A DNA stretch of 44,292 nucleotides from Actinacidiphila cocklensis (GTDB lineage Bacteria; Actinomycetota; Actinomycetes; Streptomycetales; Streptomycetaceae). The translations under genes were made by a program, and so were the position numbers. The notes beneath the pieces were generated by a model. The model had not been told where the DNA came from and searched no databases. It saw only the letters and a program-made list of their open reading frames with translations. The DNA lies in the NCBI RefSeq assembly GCF_907177275.1, contig NZ_CAJSLV010000091.1, positions 1 through 44,292 of the forward strand, written 5' to 3'. Positions 8,457 to 15,853 of this stretch are shown here, one piece after another. Within the stretch, counting starts at the first letter, position 1, and every line of letters starts with the position of its first letter.

Positions 8457-9718
8457 CAGGAGGTCCTCCCCGAGTTCATCCGCCAGCGGGCGGCCCAGCC
8501 GGTCAGCAGACCGGCCACCGCGCCGGTGACGGCCAGCAGTCCGAGCAGCCACCAGCCGCGCCCGAGGCCGTAGAAGGCCACGTCGGAGGGCTGGTCGGGG
8601 CTGTGCACCAGGTCGATGGACAGCTCGACCGGCAGCCCGGGGGTGGTCTTGACGGAGGCCGGCGCGGAGAAGGAGTTGCCGACCTGGAGGCACACGGTCT
8701 CGGCGGGCGTGTCGGAGTCGGCCTTCGGCTTGGGGTAGCGGATGCCGGCCGACACCTGGTCGGTGCGCCCGGTGCCGCCCTCGTCGTCGCGGACGATCTC
8801 GCGGCCGTGCAGGGTGACGCCGCGCAGCAGGACGCCGTAGCCGGCGTTGACCGCCCGGTCGTCGCTGATGCTCACCGACGCCCGCAGCTCCTGGCCGGGG
8901 CGTACGTCGATGCGGTACCAGCGGTTCTCGGAGAAGGTCTCCCGGTCGGAGTACAGCCCCGCCTTGAGCACCGGCGCGTCGGCGCAGTTCGCGGCGCCCT
9001 GGGTGGCCACCGGGGTCGCCACCGGGTCGGTGCTGCGGTTGACCAGCTGCTTGACCTTGGTGGTGAGCTGCGCCCGGTGCTGCACGGTGGTGTAGGTGCC
9101 GCCGGTTGCCTCGGCGATGCAGCTGAGCTGGTTGCGGGTGGTGGAGTTGGGGATCAGGCCGAGCGTGTCGATGACCAGGTGGATGCCCTGGGCGGCGATG
9201 TCGCGCGCGACGTCGCAGGGGTTGGCGTTGCAGGTGTCCTGGCCGTCGGTGATCAGCACCATCCGGGCGGTGCCGTCGCCTCCGGCCTTGAGGTCCTCGG
9301 CCGCCGCGAGCAGGGCCGGGCCGATCGGGGTCCAGCCGGTGGGGGCGAGCGTGGCCACGGCGGTCTTGGCCTCGGTGCGGTTGAGCGGGCCGACCGGGTA
9401 GAGCTGCCTGGTGTCCTTGCAGCCGGTCTTGCGGTCGTTGCCCGGGTAGTCCGCACCGAGGGTGCGTATGCCGAGGTTGACGTTCGGCGGCGTCGAGTCC
9501 AGGACGTCGTCGAAGGCCTGCTTGGCGGCCGACATCCGGCTCTGCCCGTCGATGTCCTTGGCCCGCATGGAGCCGCTGACGTCGAGGACGAGTTCGACCT
9601 TCGGTGAGGGTTGCGCCACGGGTTCGTCCGCGGCGGCGCTCGCGGGCAGCAGCCCGCAGGCGAGGGTGGCCAGCAGGCCACCGGCCATTCCTGTGGCCAC
9701 GAGTCTTCTCATGATCAT
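8456..9718 (-). CDS. Membrane-anchored von Willebrand factor A domain protein
   Basis: An exported VWA protein, about 420 aa. A signal peptide (to ASAAADEP) precedes a VWA domain with an intact metal-binding MIDAS: DVSGSM, the Thr in GWTPIGPAL and the Asp in ITDGQDTC. A second beta-rich domain (ENRWYRIDVRPGQELRAS) follows, and a C-terminal helix (WWLLGLLAVTGAVAGLLTG) anchors it with a short basic tail inside. The start is uncertain: ATGs at 9718 and 9712 are both plausible, and neither has a strong ribosome site; a longer reading from 9751 adds residues before the signal peptide. Paired Cys residues (CNANPC) suggest an extracellular fold. VWA domains usually bind protein ligands through a metal. 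The ligand here is unknown, and the coupled downstream protein is the obvious partner. Confidence 0.88.
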   Translation of the reverse strand: MIMRRLVATGMAGGLLATLACGLLPASAAADEPVAQPSPKVELVLDVSGSMRAKDIDGQSRMSAAKQAFDDVLDSTPPNVNLGIRTLGADYPGNDRKTGCKDTRQLYPVGPLNRTEAKTAVATLAPTGWTPIGPALLAAAEDLKAGGDGTARMVLITDGQDTCNANPCDVARDIAAQGIHLVIDTLGLIPNSTTRNQLSCIAEATGGTYTTVQHRAQLTTKVKQLVNRSTDPVATPVATQGAANCADAPVLKAGLYSDRETFSENRWYRIDVRPGQELRASVSISDDRAVNAGYGVLLRGVTLHGREIVRDDEGGTGRTDQVSAGIRYPKPKADSDTPAETVCLQVGNSFSAPASVKTTPGLPVELSIDLVHSPDQPSDVAFYGLGRGWWLLGLLAVTGAVAGLLTGWAARWRMNSGRTS

Positions 9719-9938
9719 CGCAGGATCGTAGTGAAGGTCCGGCCCATTCATGAAGTCGGCTGGTCAGAGCGACGGTTACGGGGGCGGAACGGCGGACTCC
9801 GCTTTGCCGCGGCGGACTTGGCGAAGTCTTTACAACCCGGGCCGATGCTGTGTCGTCTCTGCTCGCGACTCCCGGAACGGCCCGGGTCCGCGCCCGCTCC
9901 AGGGTGCGGCGGGCCGCCGGAGAAACGAGGGACGGGAC

Positions 9939-10658
9939 ATGCGCAGCACTTCACTGGCCGCGAGTGCGGCAGCGGTACTGGCGGTGGCGGTCGCGGGGGC
10001 CGTCCCCGCGGCGGCCTCGGCCCCGGTGGGCCGGGCGGCCGGCACCCCGATGTGCACGACCTCCCAGCTGACGGGGGCGCTCGACGGCGGGGACGCGGGC
10101 GCGGGCAACCTGTACCGGTACCTGGTCCTCACCAACCACAGCTCCACGACCTGCCACCTCACCGGCTACCCGGGGGTGTCGCTGCTGGACGCCGCGGGCA
10201 AGCAGATCGGGGCGCCGGCCGACCGCCAGCCCAGCCGCTACGCGCCCGTCGTGCTGCGGCCGGGGGCGTCGGCGAGCGACACGATCCACACGGCCAACCA
10301 CATGGGGACGTGCCTGCCCGCCTCGGCGAAGGTGCGGATCTACCCGCCGGGGAACACCGCGGCGATGGTCATCACCGGAGCCGTCACGAACTGCGACCAC
10401 CTCTTCACGGTGACGCCGATGGCCGCCGGGCGGGGCGGCAGTGACCCGGTGGAGCCGCCGGCCCCGACCCCGACGTCCACGTCGACCTCCGGCCGCCAGG
10501 TTCCGACGGTGCCGTCGGGGGCGCCCGACACGGGGCTCGCCGCCACCGGCGGCGGCCACTCCTCGGCCCTGCCGGTCGGTGCGGCTGCCGGCGGCGTCCT
10601 CCTGGGCGGACTCGCCCTGGCCGCCGCCGCCAACCGCCGCCGCCGTACCAGGGGCTGA
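9939..10658 (+). CDS. DUF4232 surface protein with LAxTG-like sorting tail
   Basis: A 239-aa exported protein. The ATG at 9939 has GAGGGA upstream and starts a standard signal peptide (MRSTSLAASAAAVLAVAVAG, cut near AASA). Residues 36-164 are a DUF4232 domain with three Cys (MCTTSQL, TCHLTGYPG, NCDHLF) plus one in TCLPAS. A Pro/Thr/Ser-rich spacer follows. The tail DTGLAATGGG, then a hydrophobic stretch and RRRRTRG, has the layout of a sortase substrate, and the sortase gene begins 5 nt after this stop. The protein is therefore probably linked to the cell wall. The biochemical role of DUF4232 is not established. A near-copy of the domain lies in the fourth gene of this module. Confidence 0.88.
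   Translation: MRSTSLAASAAAVLAVAVAGAVPAAASAPVGRAAGTPMCTTSQLTGALDGGDAGAGNLYRYLVLTNHSSTTCHLTGYPGVSLLDAAGKQIGAPADRQPSRYAPVVLRPGASASDTIHTANHMGTCLPASAKVRIYPPGNTAAMVITGAVTNCDHLFTVTPMAAGRGGSDPVEPPAPTPTSTSTSGRQVPTVPSGAPDTGLAATGGGHSSALPVGAAAGGVLLGGLALAAAANRRRRTRG
10044..10430 (+). repeat. Duplicated DUF4232-coding segment, copy 1
   Basis: This 129-codon block aligns without gaps to 12335-12721. I count about 25 amino-acid differences, roughly 80% identity, with long stretches of identical DNA such as the segment coding DAAGKQIGAPADRQP. The flanking regions of the two genes are unrelated. This is either an intra-operon domain duplication or gene conversion. Confidence 0.85.
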
Positions 10659-10663
10659 CCGCC

Positions 10664-11353
10664 TTGCCCCCGACTCCCGAACCCGCGCCGACGTCGTTGC
10701 GCGCGCGGGCCTCCCGCGCAGCGGCGGCAGCGGCGGTTGCGGCCGCGCTGCTCGCCGGATGCAACACCGCCGCCACCGGCAGCGGAGACGCGGGGCCTGC
10801 CCCGACGCGCCCCGGCACGAGCCCGGGCACGACCACGCGTGCCGCAGCTGCGACGCCGACCGCCACCACCACGCGACCCGCCAGGGCGATGGCGAAGTCG
10901 GCGCCGCAGCGGCTGCGGATTCCCGGCATCGGGGTGGACACCGGCGTCATGGCCCTCGGCCTGGCGGCGGACGGCACCGTACGCGTACCGCCGATCAAGG
11001 CGCATTCGCCCGCCGGGTGGTACGACGGCTCGCCGACGCCCGGCGAGACCGGCCCCTCAGTGCTGCTCGGGCACGTCACCGTCGGGGCGTACGGCGACGG
11101 CGTCTTCCGCCACCTGGACCGGATGCGGCCGGGCGACCGGGTGGCCGTCACCCGGGCGGACGGCAGCACCGCGACCTTCGCCGTCGACAGGGTGCAGACC
11201 GTCGCGAAGTCGCGGTTCCCGACGGAGGAGGTGTACGGGAACGTCGACCACCCCGCGCTGCGTCTCATCACCTGCGGCGGCACGCGGATCTCGGACGGCG
11301 GCGGCTATCCGGACAACGTGATCGTCTACGCCTCGCTGGTCGGCGGCTCGTGA
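10664..11353 (+). CDS. Class F-type sortase (transpeptidase)
   Basis: A sortase of 229 aa that would cleave a C-terminal sorting motif and attach the protein to the cell wall. Start TTG at 10664, AGGGG 8 nt upstream, 5 nt after the DUF4232 gene. The N-terminus has a hydrophobic stretch ending ALLAGC, which fits a lipobox as well as a membrane anchor. A Pro/Thr-rich linker reaches about residue 75. The catalytic domain shows the His in LLGHVTVG, the Cys in LITCGGT and a final YPDNVIVYA strand. An Arg lies close after the Cys (CGGTR), but I cannot say whether it is the catalytic one. The TCGG...DN pattern suggests class F rather than the class E enzymes usually paired with LAxTG substrates. The stop overlaps the sigma factor start (GTGA). 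Confidence 0.9.
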   Translation: MPPTPEPAPTSLRARASRAAAAAAVAAALLAGCNTAATGSGDAGPAPTRPGTSPGTTTRAAAATPTATTTRPARAMAKSAPQRLRIPGIGVDTGVMALGLAADGTVRVPPIKAHSPAGWYDGSPTPGETGPSVLLGHVTVGAYGDGVFRHLDRMRPGDRVAVTRADGSTATFAVDRVQTVAKSRFPTEEVYGNVDHPALRLITCGGTRISDGGGYPDNVIVYASLVGGS

Positions 11354-11895
11354 ACGGCTGGCCGGCGGCGGCCAGCACTTCGGCGACACGAGTGAGGAGA
11401 GCGGTCATCCGGCGAGAAGAGCGCGCTGCCTCCGAGCTGTTCGAGGCGGTCTACCCGCGGCTCGCGGGCTGGTGCCGGCGGCTGGTGGACGACGACGGGA
11501 CGGCGCACGAGATCGCCGCCGAGGCGTTCACCCGGCTGTGGGCGCGCTGGACCGCGGTCGAGGAGCCCAACGGCTTCCTCTACGTGACCGCGGCCAACCT
11601 GGTCCGCGACCACTGGCGCAGAATGGAGCGCGAGCGGCGCGCACTGCGCCGGGTGACCACCGAGCAGTCCGTACGCGGTCAGGCGGAGGCGGCCGACCCG
11701 TCCGTACGCCTGCTGGTGCAGTCGCTGCCCGAGCGGCTGCGCAACCCCGTCCTGCTGTACTACTACGCCGACCTGCCGGTCCGTGAGGTGGCCGCGCTGC
11801 TTGGCCGGAACGAGGGAACCGTGAAGGCCGACCTGCACGCGGCACGCGAACTGCTCCGCGCCCGACTCAAGGGACACCATGACCGGATTTCCTGA
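11350..11895 (+). CDS. ECF-type RNA polymerase sigma factor
   Basis: An ECF sigma factor of 181 aa. Region 2 runs from about residue 22 to 90 (SELFEAVYPRLAGWCRRLV through AANLVRDHWRRMERERR), and region 4 from about 120 to 175 (LPERLRNPVLLYYYADLP, then the helix-turn-helix VREVAALLGRNEGTVKADL). The start is the GTG at 11350, which overlaps the sortase stop as GTGA; a second in-frame GTG at 11392 would drop 14 residues. The next gene begins inside the 3' end of this one (17-nt overlap) and codes for a single-pass membrane protein, the position usually held by an anti-sigma factor. The promoter class recognised is unknown. Confidence 0.9.
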   Translation: MNGWPAAASTSATRVRRAVIRREERAASELFEAVYPRLAGWCRRLVDDDGTAHEIAAEAFTRLWARWTAVEEPNGFLYVTAANLVRDHWRRMERERRALRRVTTEQSVRGQAEAADPSVRLLVQSLPERLRNPVLLYYYADLPVREVAALLGRNEGTVKADLHAARELLRARLKGHHDRIS

Positions 11896-12745
11896 CCACC
11901 AGGGGGGCGGACCCGACGGCGACGGCGACCGCGCCGGCCCGGTGGAGCCGCTGCTGCGGCAGCCGCCCGGGTATCTGGACGCGCCGCCCGGGGCGTTCGC
12001 GCAGATCCGGCGGCGTGCGGCGCGGCGGCGGCGGGCGAGGGCGGCCGGCGGCGCCCTGGCGGCGGCCGTGGTGCTGACCGGTTCCGTCTACCTGGTGGGC
12101 GCGATGACCTCGCCCGGCTCGGACCGGGTGGTGAGCCCGCCGGCCAGCAACTCGCGGACGAGCGCGGCCCCTTCGACGCCCACGCCGACCCGCGGGACGG
12201 CTCCGACGCCCTCCCCGAGCAGGCCTGCCGCCCGGCACAGCACCGGCACGCGGGGCGGGACGACCGCCACCACCACGGCCGGCCCGACCCCGACCAGGAC
12301 CGGCGCCTCCGCAACCTCAGGGACCTCAGGGACGACCCCGATGTGCACCACCTCGCAGCTGACCGCGGCGCTGGGCGGCGGCGACGCGGGAGCGGGCAGC
12401 CTCTTCCGCTATCTGGTCCTCACCAACCACAGCGGCACGGCCTGCCATCTCACCGGCTACCCGGGGCTTTCGATGCTGGACGCCGCGGGCAAGCAGATCG
12501 GGGCGCCGGCGGACCGCCAGCCGATGTCCTACGCGCCGGTGGTGCTGCGGCCGGGCGGGTCGGCCAGCGACACCATCCACACCGTCAACCAGCAGGGCAG
12601 CTGCCTGCCCGCGTCGGTGAAGCTGCGGATCTACCCGCCGGGCAACACCGCGTCGCTGGACTTCGTGGGAAGCGTCACCGACTGCGACCACCTCTTCACC
12701 GTCACCCCGCTCGCCGCGGGCAGCACCGGCAACCCCGCGTCATGA
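11879..12745 (+). CDS. Single-pass membrane protein with external DUF4232 domain (candidate anti-sigma or sensor)
   Basis: A 288-aa protein; the start overlaps the sigma gene by 17 nt and has AAGGGA upstream. Residues 1-50 are cytoplasmic, ending in an Arg-rich stretch. One helix spans about 56-76 (GALAAAVVLTGSVYLVGAM). Residues ~77-150 are a low-complexity Ser/Thr/Pro/Ala linker likely to cross the wall. Residues 153-281 are a DUF4232 domain almost copied from the first gene of the module. No zinc-binding anti-sigma motif (HxxxCxxC) is present in the short N-terminus. By position and topology I infer control of the adjacent sigma factor, with the outer DUF4232 domain sensing a surface signal. 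That is not shown by sequence alone. Confidence 0.85.
   Translation: MTGFPDHQGGGPDGDGDRAGPVEPLLRQPPGYLDAPPGAFAQIRRRAARRRRARAAGGALAAAVVLTGSVYLVGAMTSPGSDRVVSPPASNSRTSAAPSTPTPTRGTAPTPSPSRPAARHSTGTRGGTTATTTAGPTPTRTGASATSGTSGTTPMCTTSQLTAALGGGDAGAGSLFRYLVLTNHSGTACHLTGYPGLSMLDAAGKQIGAPADRQPMSYAPVVLRPGGSASDTIHTVNQQGSCLPASVKLRIYPPGNTASLDFVGSVTDCDHLFTVTPLAAGSTGNPAS
12335..12721 (+). repeat. Duplicated DUF4232-coding segment, copy 2
   Basis: Gapless partner of 10044-10430 (129 codons, about 80% identical residues by eye). It sits here behind a membrane helix and linker instead of a signal peptide. Confidence 0.85.
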
Positions 12746-13272
12746 GGACGTATCGGACAGGCCGAGGTGATCGCGCCCCCGAGGACGCCGGCGAGGTGGT
12801 CGCGCTGGGCGTGGGGGCCGAGGGGCAGACCGCGCACAATCTCCTGGCGCGACCCGAGCTCGTGATCAACCTGCCCGCGCCGGCTCAGTGGCCGGCGGTG
12901 GAACGTCTCGCGCCGCTGACCGGGCGCACCCCCGTGCCCGTGTACAAGCGAGGCGGCTTCCGGTTCGAGCGTGACAAGTTCGCGGCCGCGGGCCTGCGAC
13001 CTGAGCCCTCGGCACTGGTCCGGCCGCCCCGGGTCGCCGAGTGCCCCCTGCAACTGGAGGCCCGTGCCGCCATGGTCCGGCCCGACGTCTCCGGCGGGTT
13101 CCTCATCGTCGAAGCCCATGTGCTCAGGGTCCACGCCGGTCCGCGCATCGTCGTCGCCGGCTCCCAGCACGCCGACCCGGCCGTGTGGAGCCCCTTTATC
13201 TACAACTTCCGCCACCACTTCGGCCTCGGCCCCGAGCTCGGCCACAGTTTCCGTTCCCAGACACCCCGCTGA
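12742..13272 (+). pseudogene. Flavin reductase-family protein lacking its N-terminal core
   Basis: The 176-aa reading starts at an ATG overlapping the previous stop (ATGA). From about residue 25 it matches actinobacterial flavin reductase (FMN-binding split-barrel) proteins: VGAEGQTAHNLLARPELVIN, VERLAPLTGRTPVP, FAAAGLRPEPS, RVAECPLQLEA and the tail YNFRHHFGLG. Members I recall have about 30 more residues between a start resembling MRTxxTG and the GLGAxGQTA segment. That part holds the first strands and the TPNLAPMSS-type FMN-binding region, and it is missing here, replaced by RGDRAPEDAGEV. The frame is intact, so either it is an in-frame deletion derivative or it has a new role. FMN binding is unlikely. 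The reading of the deletion depends on my recollection of the family. Confidence 0.65.
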
Positions 13273-13427
13273 AGCCGGGCCGCCCTGCGCCCCTGACGCG
13301 TCGGCCGGGTGACGCAGCTGCGGTCGGGCGGCCACGGGGCGCACCTCGTGCGCGGTGTGGTGGTCCGGCTGCCGGTTCGATCACCGCACCGATGTGGTGG
13401 CGCGGGTACGGAGGGTCAGGTACTCGT

Positions 13428-14699
13428 TCAGTGTCGCTCTTCGCTGCCGGCTCGGGGCACATGCACGGCGAGGACGGCGGTGTCGTCGTCCACGCCGGTT
13501 CCGAACGTGCCGAGCAGGACGCGGACCGCGCCGATCGTGTCCGAGGCCGTGCTGGGGGCCAGGTCACGGATGAAGGCGAGGAGGGCGTCGTCACCGTAGC
13601 GGTCCTCGCCTCCCGCGGCGGTGCGGGCTTCGGTCAGGCCGTCGGTGTACAGGAGCAAGGTGTCGCCGGGGGCCAGGTGGACGGTGGCGGTGGCGATGTG
13701 GGCGTCGGGCAGGACTCCGATGAGCTGCCCGCCGGGGGTGGGCAGGAAGTCGGCGGTGCCGTCCGCACGCATCATCAGGGCCGGAGGGTGTCCGCCGCTG
13801 GCCAGGACGATGTGAAAGCCGCCCCGGTCGGCGTCGGGGGTGAGCAGACCGAAGACGACGGTGCAGAAGCGGGGGTCGTCGCCGTTGTACTCGTGGTTCA
13901 GCACCGTGTTGAGGTTGGCCAGCACGGCGGCCGGGTCGGGGTCGTAGACAGCCGCGGCCCGCAGCGTGTAACGGGCCAGGGACGTGACGGCGGCTGCGGT
14001 GGCACCCTTGCCGCACACGTCGCCCAGGAAGAGGCCCCAGGTACCGGTGGCCAGGGGGAAGAGGTCGTAGAAGTCGCCGCCGACCTCGTCGGCGGAGGCG
14101 ATGTGGTAGTAGGCGGACACGTCGAGCCCGGGAACGTTCGCCAGCGCCGGCGGCAGCAGCGTCGTCTGCAGGGTGGCGTTCAGCAGCTTCAGGCGGTCGC
14201 GTTCCTGATCGGCTTCCCGGCGGGCGCGCAGCAGCTCGGTCTCGTAGGCGCGGCGGTCGCGGGCTTCGAAGACGGTGGTGCGGATCAGCAGCGGCTGCCC
14301 GTCGATACCCGTTTTCACCTTGGAGGTGACCATGACCGGCAGGCGGGAGCCGTCGGCTGCCTTCAGCTCCAGTGCGACCCCGCTGACCTCGCCCTGCATG
14401 CGCAGGAGAGGTCCGAAATGGGTCTCATAGTAGAGCCGGCCGCCGACGGTCAGCAGGTCGGAGAAATGCCTGCGTCCCACCAGGTCACTGCGCCGGTAGC
14501 CGAGCCAGTCCAGCAGCGTCGCGTTCGCCTTCGCGATCCGGCCGTCCAGCAGGGTGGACAGGAATCCGCACGGAGCGTGCTCGTACAGGTCCTCGGTGCT
14601 GTCCTCCAGCAGCGCGGAGAACAGGGCCTCCTCCTCCCCCGGCCCGGAGCCGTTGTCCCGTTCCCGGCCTCCCTCCTCGCCGCCGGTTCCGCACGTCAT
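13428..14699 (-). CDS. rsbP: PAS-PP2C (SpoIIE-type) serine phosphatase, RsbP-like
   Basis: A 423-aa regulator. A PAS domain lies at about residues 35-150 (ACGFLSTLLDGRIAKANATL, WLGYRRSDLVGR). A coiled-coil connector follows (150-185, ETELLRARREADQERDRLKLL). The SpoIIE/RsbU-type PP2C phosphatase occupies about 195-415, with metal-binding Asp residues in GGDFYDLF, GDVCGKG and DDDTAVLAV. The same PAS-coil-PP2C order and near-equal length occur in Bacillus subtilis RsbP, which dephosphorylates the anti-anti-sigma RsbV. The start overlaps the stop of the upstream hydrolase gene by ATGA, and that hydrolase is an RsbQ homologue, the known activator of RsbP. The target anti-sigma antagonist is not in the window. 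Confidence 0.9.
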   Translation of the reverse strand: MTCGTGGEEGGRERDNGSGPGEEEALFSALLEDSTEDLYEHAPCGFLSTLLDGRIAKANATLLDWLGYRRSDLVGRRHFSDLLTVGGRLYYETHFGPLLRMQGEVSGVALELKAADGSRLPVMVTSKVKTGIDGQPLLIRTTVFEARDRRAYETELLRARREADQERDRLKLLNATLQTTLLPPALANVPGLDVSAYYHIASADEVGGDFYDLFPLATGTWGLFLGDVCGKGATAAAVTSLARYTLRAAAVYDPDPAAVLANLNTVLNHEYNGDDPRFCTVVFGLLTPDADRGGFHIVLASGGHPPALMMRADGTADFLPTPGGQLIGVLPDAHIATATVHLAPGDTLLLYTDGLTEARTAAGGEDRYGDDALLAFIRDLAPSTASDTIGAVRVLLGTFGTGVDDDTAVLAVHVPRAGSEERH

Positions 14700-15514
14700 C
14701 CGGCGGCTCGCGCGAAGGCGGCAATGGCCGCGGCGGTTTCCTCAGGGGCGGCGAGCTGGGGGCAGTGTCCCGTCGCGTTCAGCGTGGTCAGGCGGCTGCC
14801 CGGGATCTGCGCGTGGATGAACTCACCCACCTCCGGCGGGGCGATCGCGTCGCTGGAGCATTGGGCGACCAGCGTGGGCACCCGTACCTGGGACAGGTCC
14901 CGGCGGTTGTCGGACAGGAACGTCACCCGGGCGAAGACCCGCGCGATACCGGGGTCGGTGCGGCAGAAACTGTTGGTCAGCTCCTCACCGAGCTCCGGCC
15001 GCTCCGGGTTGCCCATGATCACCGGCGCCATGGCACCCGACCAGCCCAGATAGTTCGCGTCCAGCGACTCCAGCAGCTCGTCGATGTCCGCGGCGCTGAA
15101 CCCGCCGCGGTAACCGGTGTCGGGATCGTCGATGAAGCAGGCCGAGGGGGCGAGCAGCACCAGCCCGGCGAACGCCTCCGGCTCGCGTGCGGCGGCCAGC
15201 ACTCCCATCATCGCGCTCACCGAATGCCCCACGAACGTGACGGGGCCGAGGGCCAGCTCCCGGCACAGTTCCAGCACGTCCTCCGCGTAGCCGTCCATCG
15301 ACGAATAGCGCTCCGGGCTCCACGCCGACAGCTCCGAATTCCCCGAGCCCACGTGATCGAACAGGACCACGGTGAAGTCGCGCTCCAGCGCGGGAACCAC
15401 CAGGCGCCACATGTTCTGGTCGCACCCGAACCCGTGTGCGAGCATCACCACCGGCCCGCCGACCCGGCCAGTGACGGTGACATGGTTCCTGCTTCGCACA
15501 TCCATACGATCCAT
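14696..15514 (-). CDS. rsbQ: RsbQ-like alpha/beta hydrolase, activator of the PAS phosphatase
   Basis: A 272-aa alpha/beta hydrolase. The triad falls at Ser98 (FVGHSVSAMMG), Asp222 (CSSDAIAPPEVG) and His250 (ATGHCPQL), matching the RsbQ positions I recall (96/219/247). Other RsbQ marks are HGFGCDQNMWR, FDHVGSGNSEL, DGYAEDVLELC, the lid segment NYLGWSGAMAP with NPERPELGEEL, and FCRTDPGIAR. RsbQ binds the PAS domain of RsbP and passes on energy stress, probably through a small ligand; plant D14/KAI2 receptors belong to the same group. The 4-nt overlap with the phosphatase gene supports a physical pair. There is no signal peptide, so it is cytoplasmic. The start is ATG 15514 or 15505, neither with a clear ribosome site. 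Confidence 0.92.
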   Translation of the reverse strand: MDRMDVRSRNHVTVTGRVGGPVVMLAHGFGCDQNMWRLVVPALERDFTVVLFDHVGSGNSELSAWSPERYSSMDGYAEDVLELCRELALGPVTFVGHSVSAMMGVLAAAREPEAFAGLVLLAPSACFIDDPDTGYRGGFSAADIDELLESLDANYLGWSGAMAPVIMGNPERPELGEELTNSFCRTDPGIARVFARVTFLSDNRRDLSQVRVPTLVAQCSSDAIAPPEVGEFIHAQIPGSRLTTLNATGHCPQLAAPEETAAAIAAFARAAG

Positions 15515-15625
15515 ACTCGCAGAGGCCGCGACCCCCGGCCGTTCGCGCGCCGGCTCGGCTCTCCCACTCCCGGCCGGGCGGGGCGTGCCCGTGGGCGGGG
15601 AAAGCTCCGCCTCCAGGATGGACCG

Positions 15626-15853
15626 ATGGCGTCGATCAAGCAGTTCCAGGTCCCGGTCGGCACCGGGCTCGCGGGTGAGGAGCGCGTGGCCGCGCTGGAG
15701 GCCGAGTGCGCGCGGCTGATCGCGTTCGGCGCGGTACGCGTGCGACTCCTGCTTGCCGATGGAGTCAACGAGTCGTGCCTCGTGATGCAGGACGTCGAGG
15801 GCAACGGGTTCTGCCTCGACTCAGCGGCGGCGAACGCCGCCGTCAGACTCTAG
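15626..15853 (+). pseudogene. VOC (glyoxalase-like) protein with internal deletion
   Basis: A 75-aa reading. Its first nine residues (MASIKQFQV) match the start of a common actinobacterial VOC protein. Residues from about 12 match the C-terminal half of the same family (VGTGLAGEERVAALEAECAR, then CLVMQDVEGNGFCLD). The middle, some 50-60 residues containing the first beta-alpha-beta-beta-beta module and a metal ligand, is absent, and the frame is kept. A -10-like CAGGAT ends 6 nt before the ATG, so it may still be expressed from a leaderless transcript. The stop codon overlaps that of the convergent NUDIX gene (CTAG). It could be a relic or a one-module protein that dimerises; I favour a relic. 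Confidence 0.65.

Noticed and set aside
13041..15053. A 670-codon plus-strand frame across the flavin reductase remnant and the rsbP/rsbQ genes
   Set aside because: It is antisense to two recognised proteins and has a Val/Gly/Gln-rich composition with no motif.
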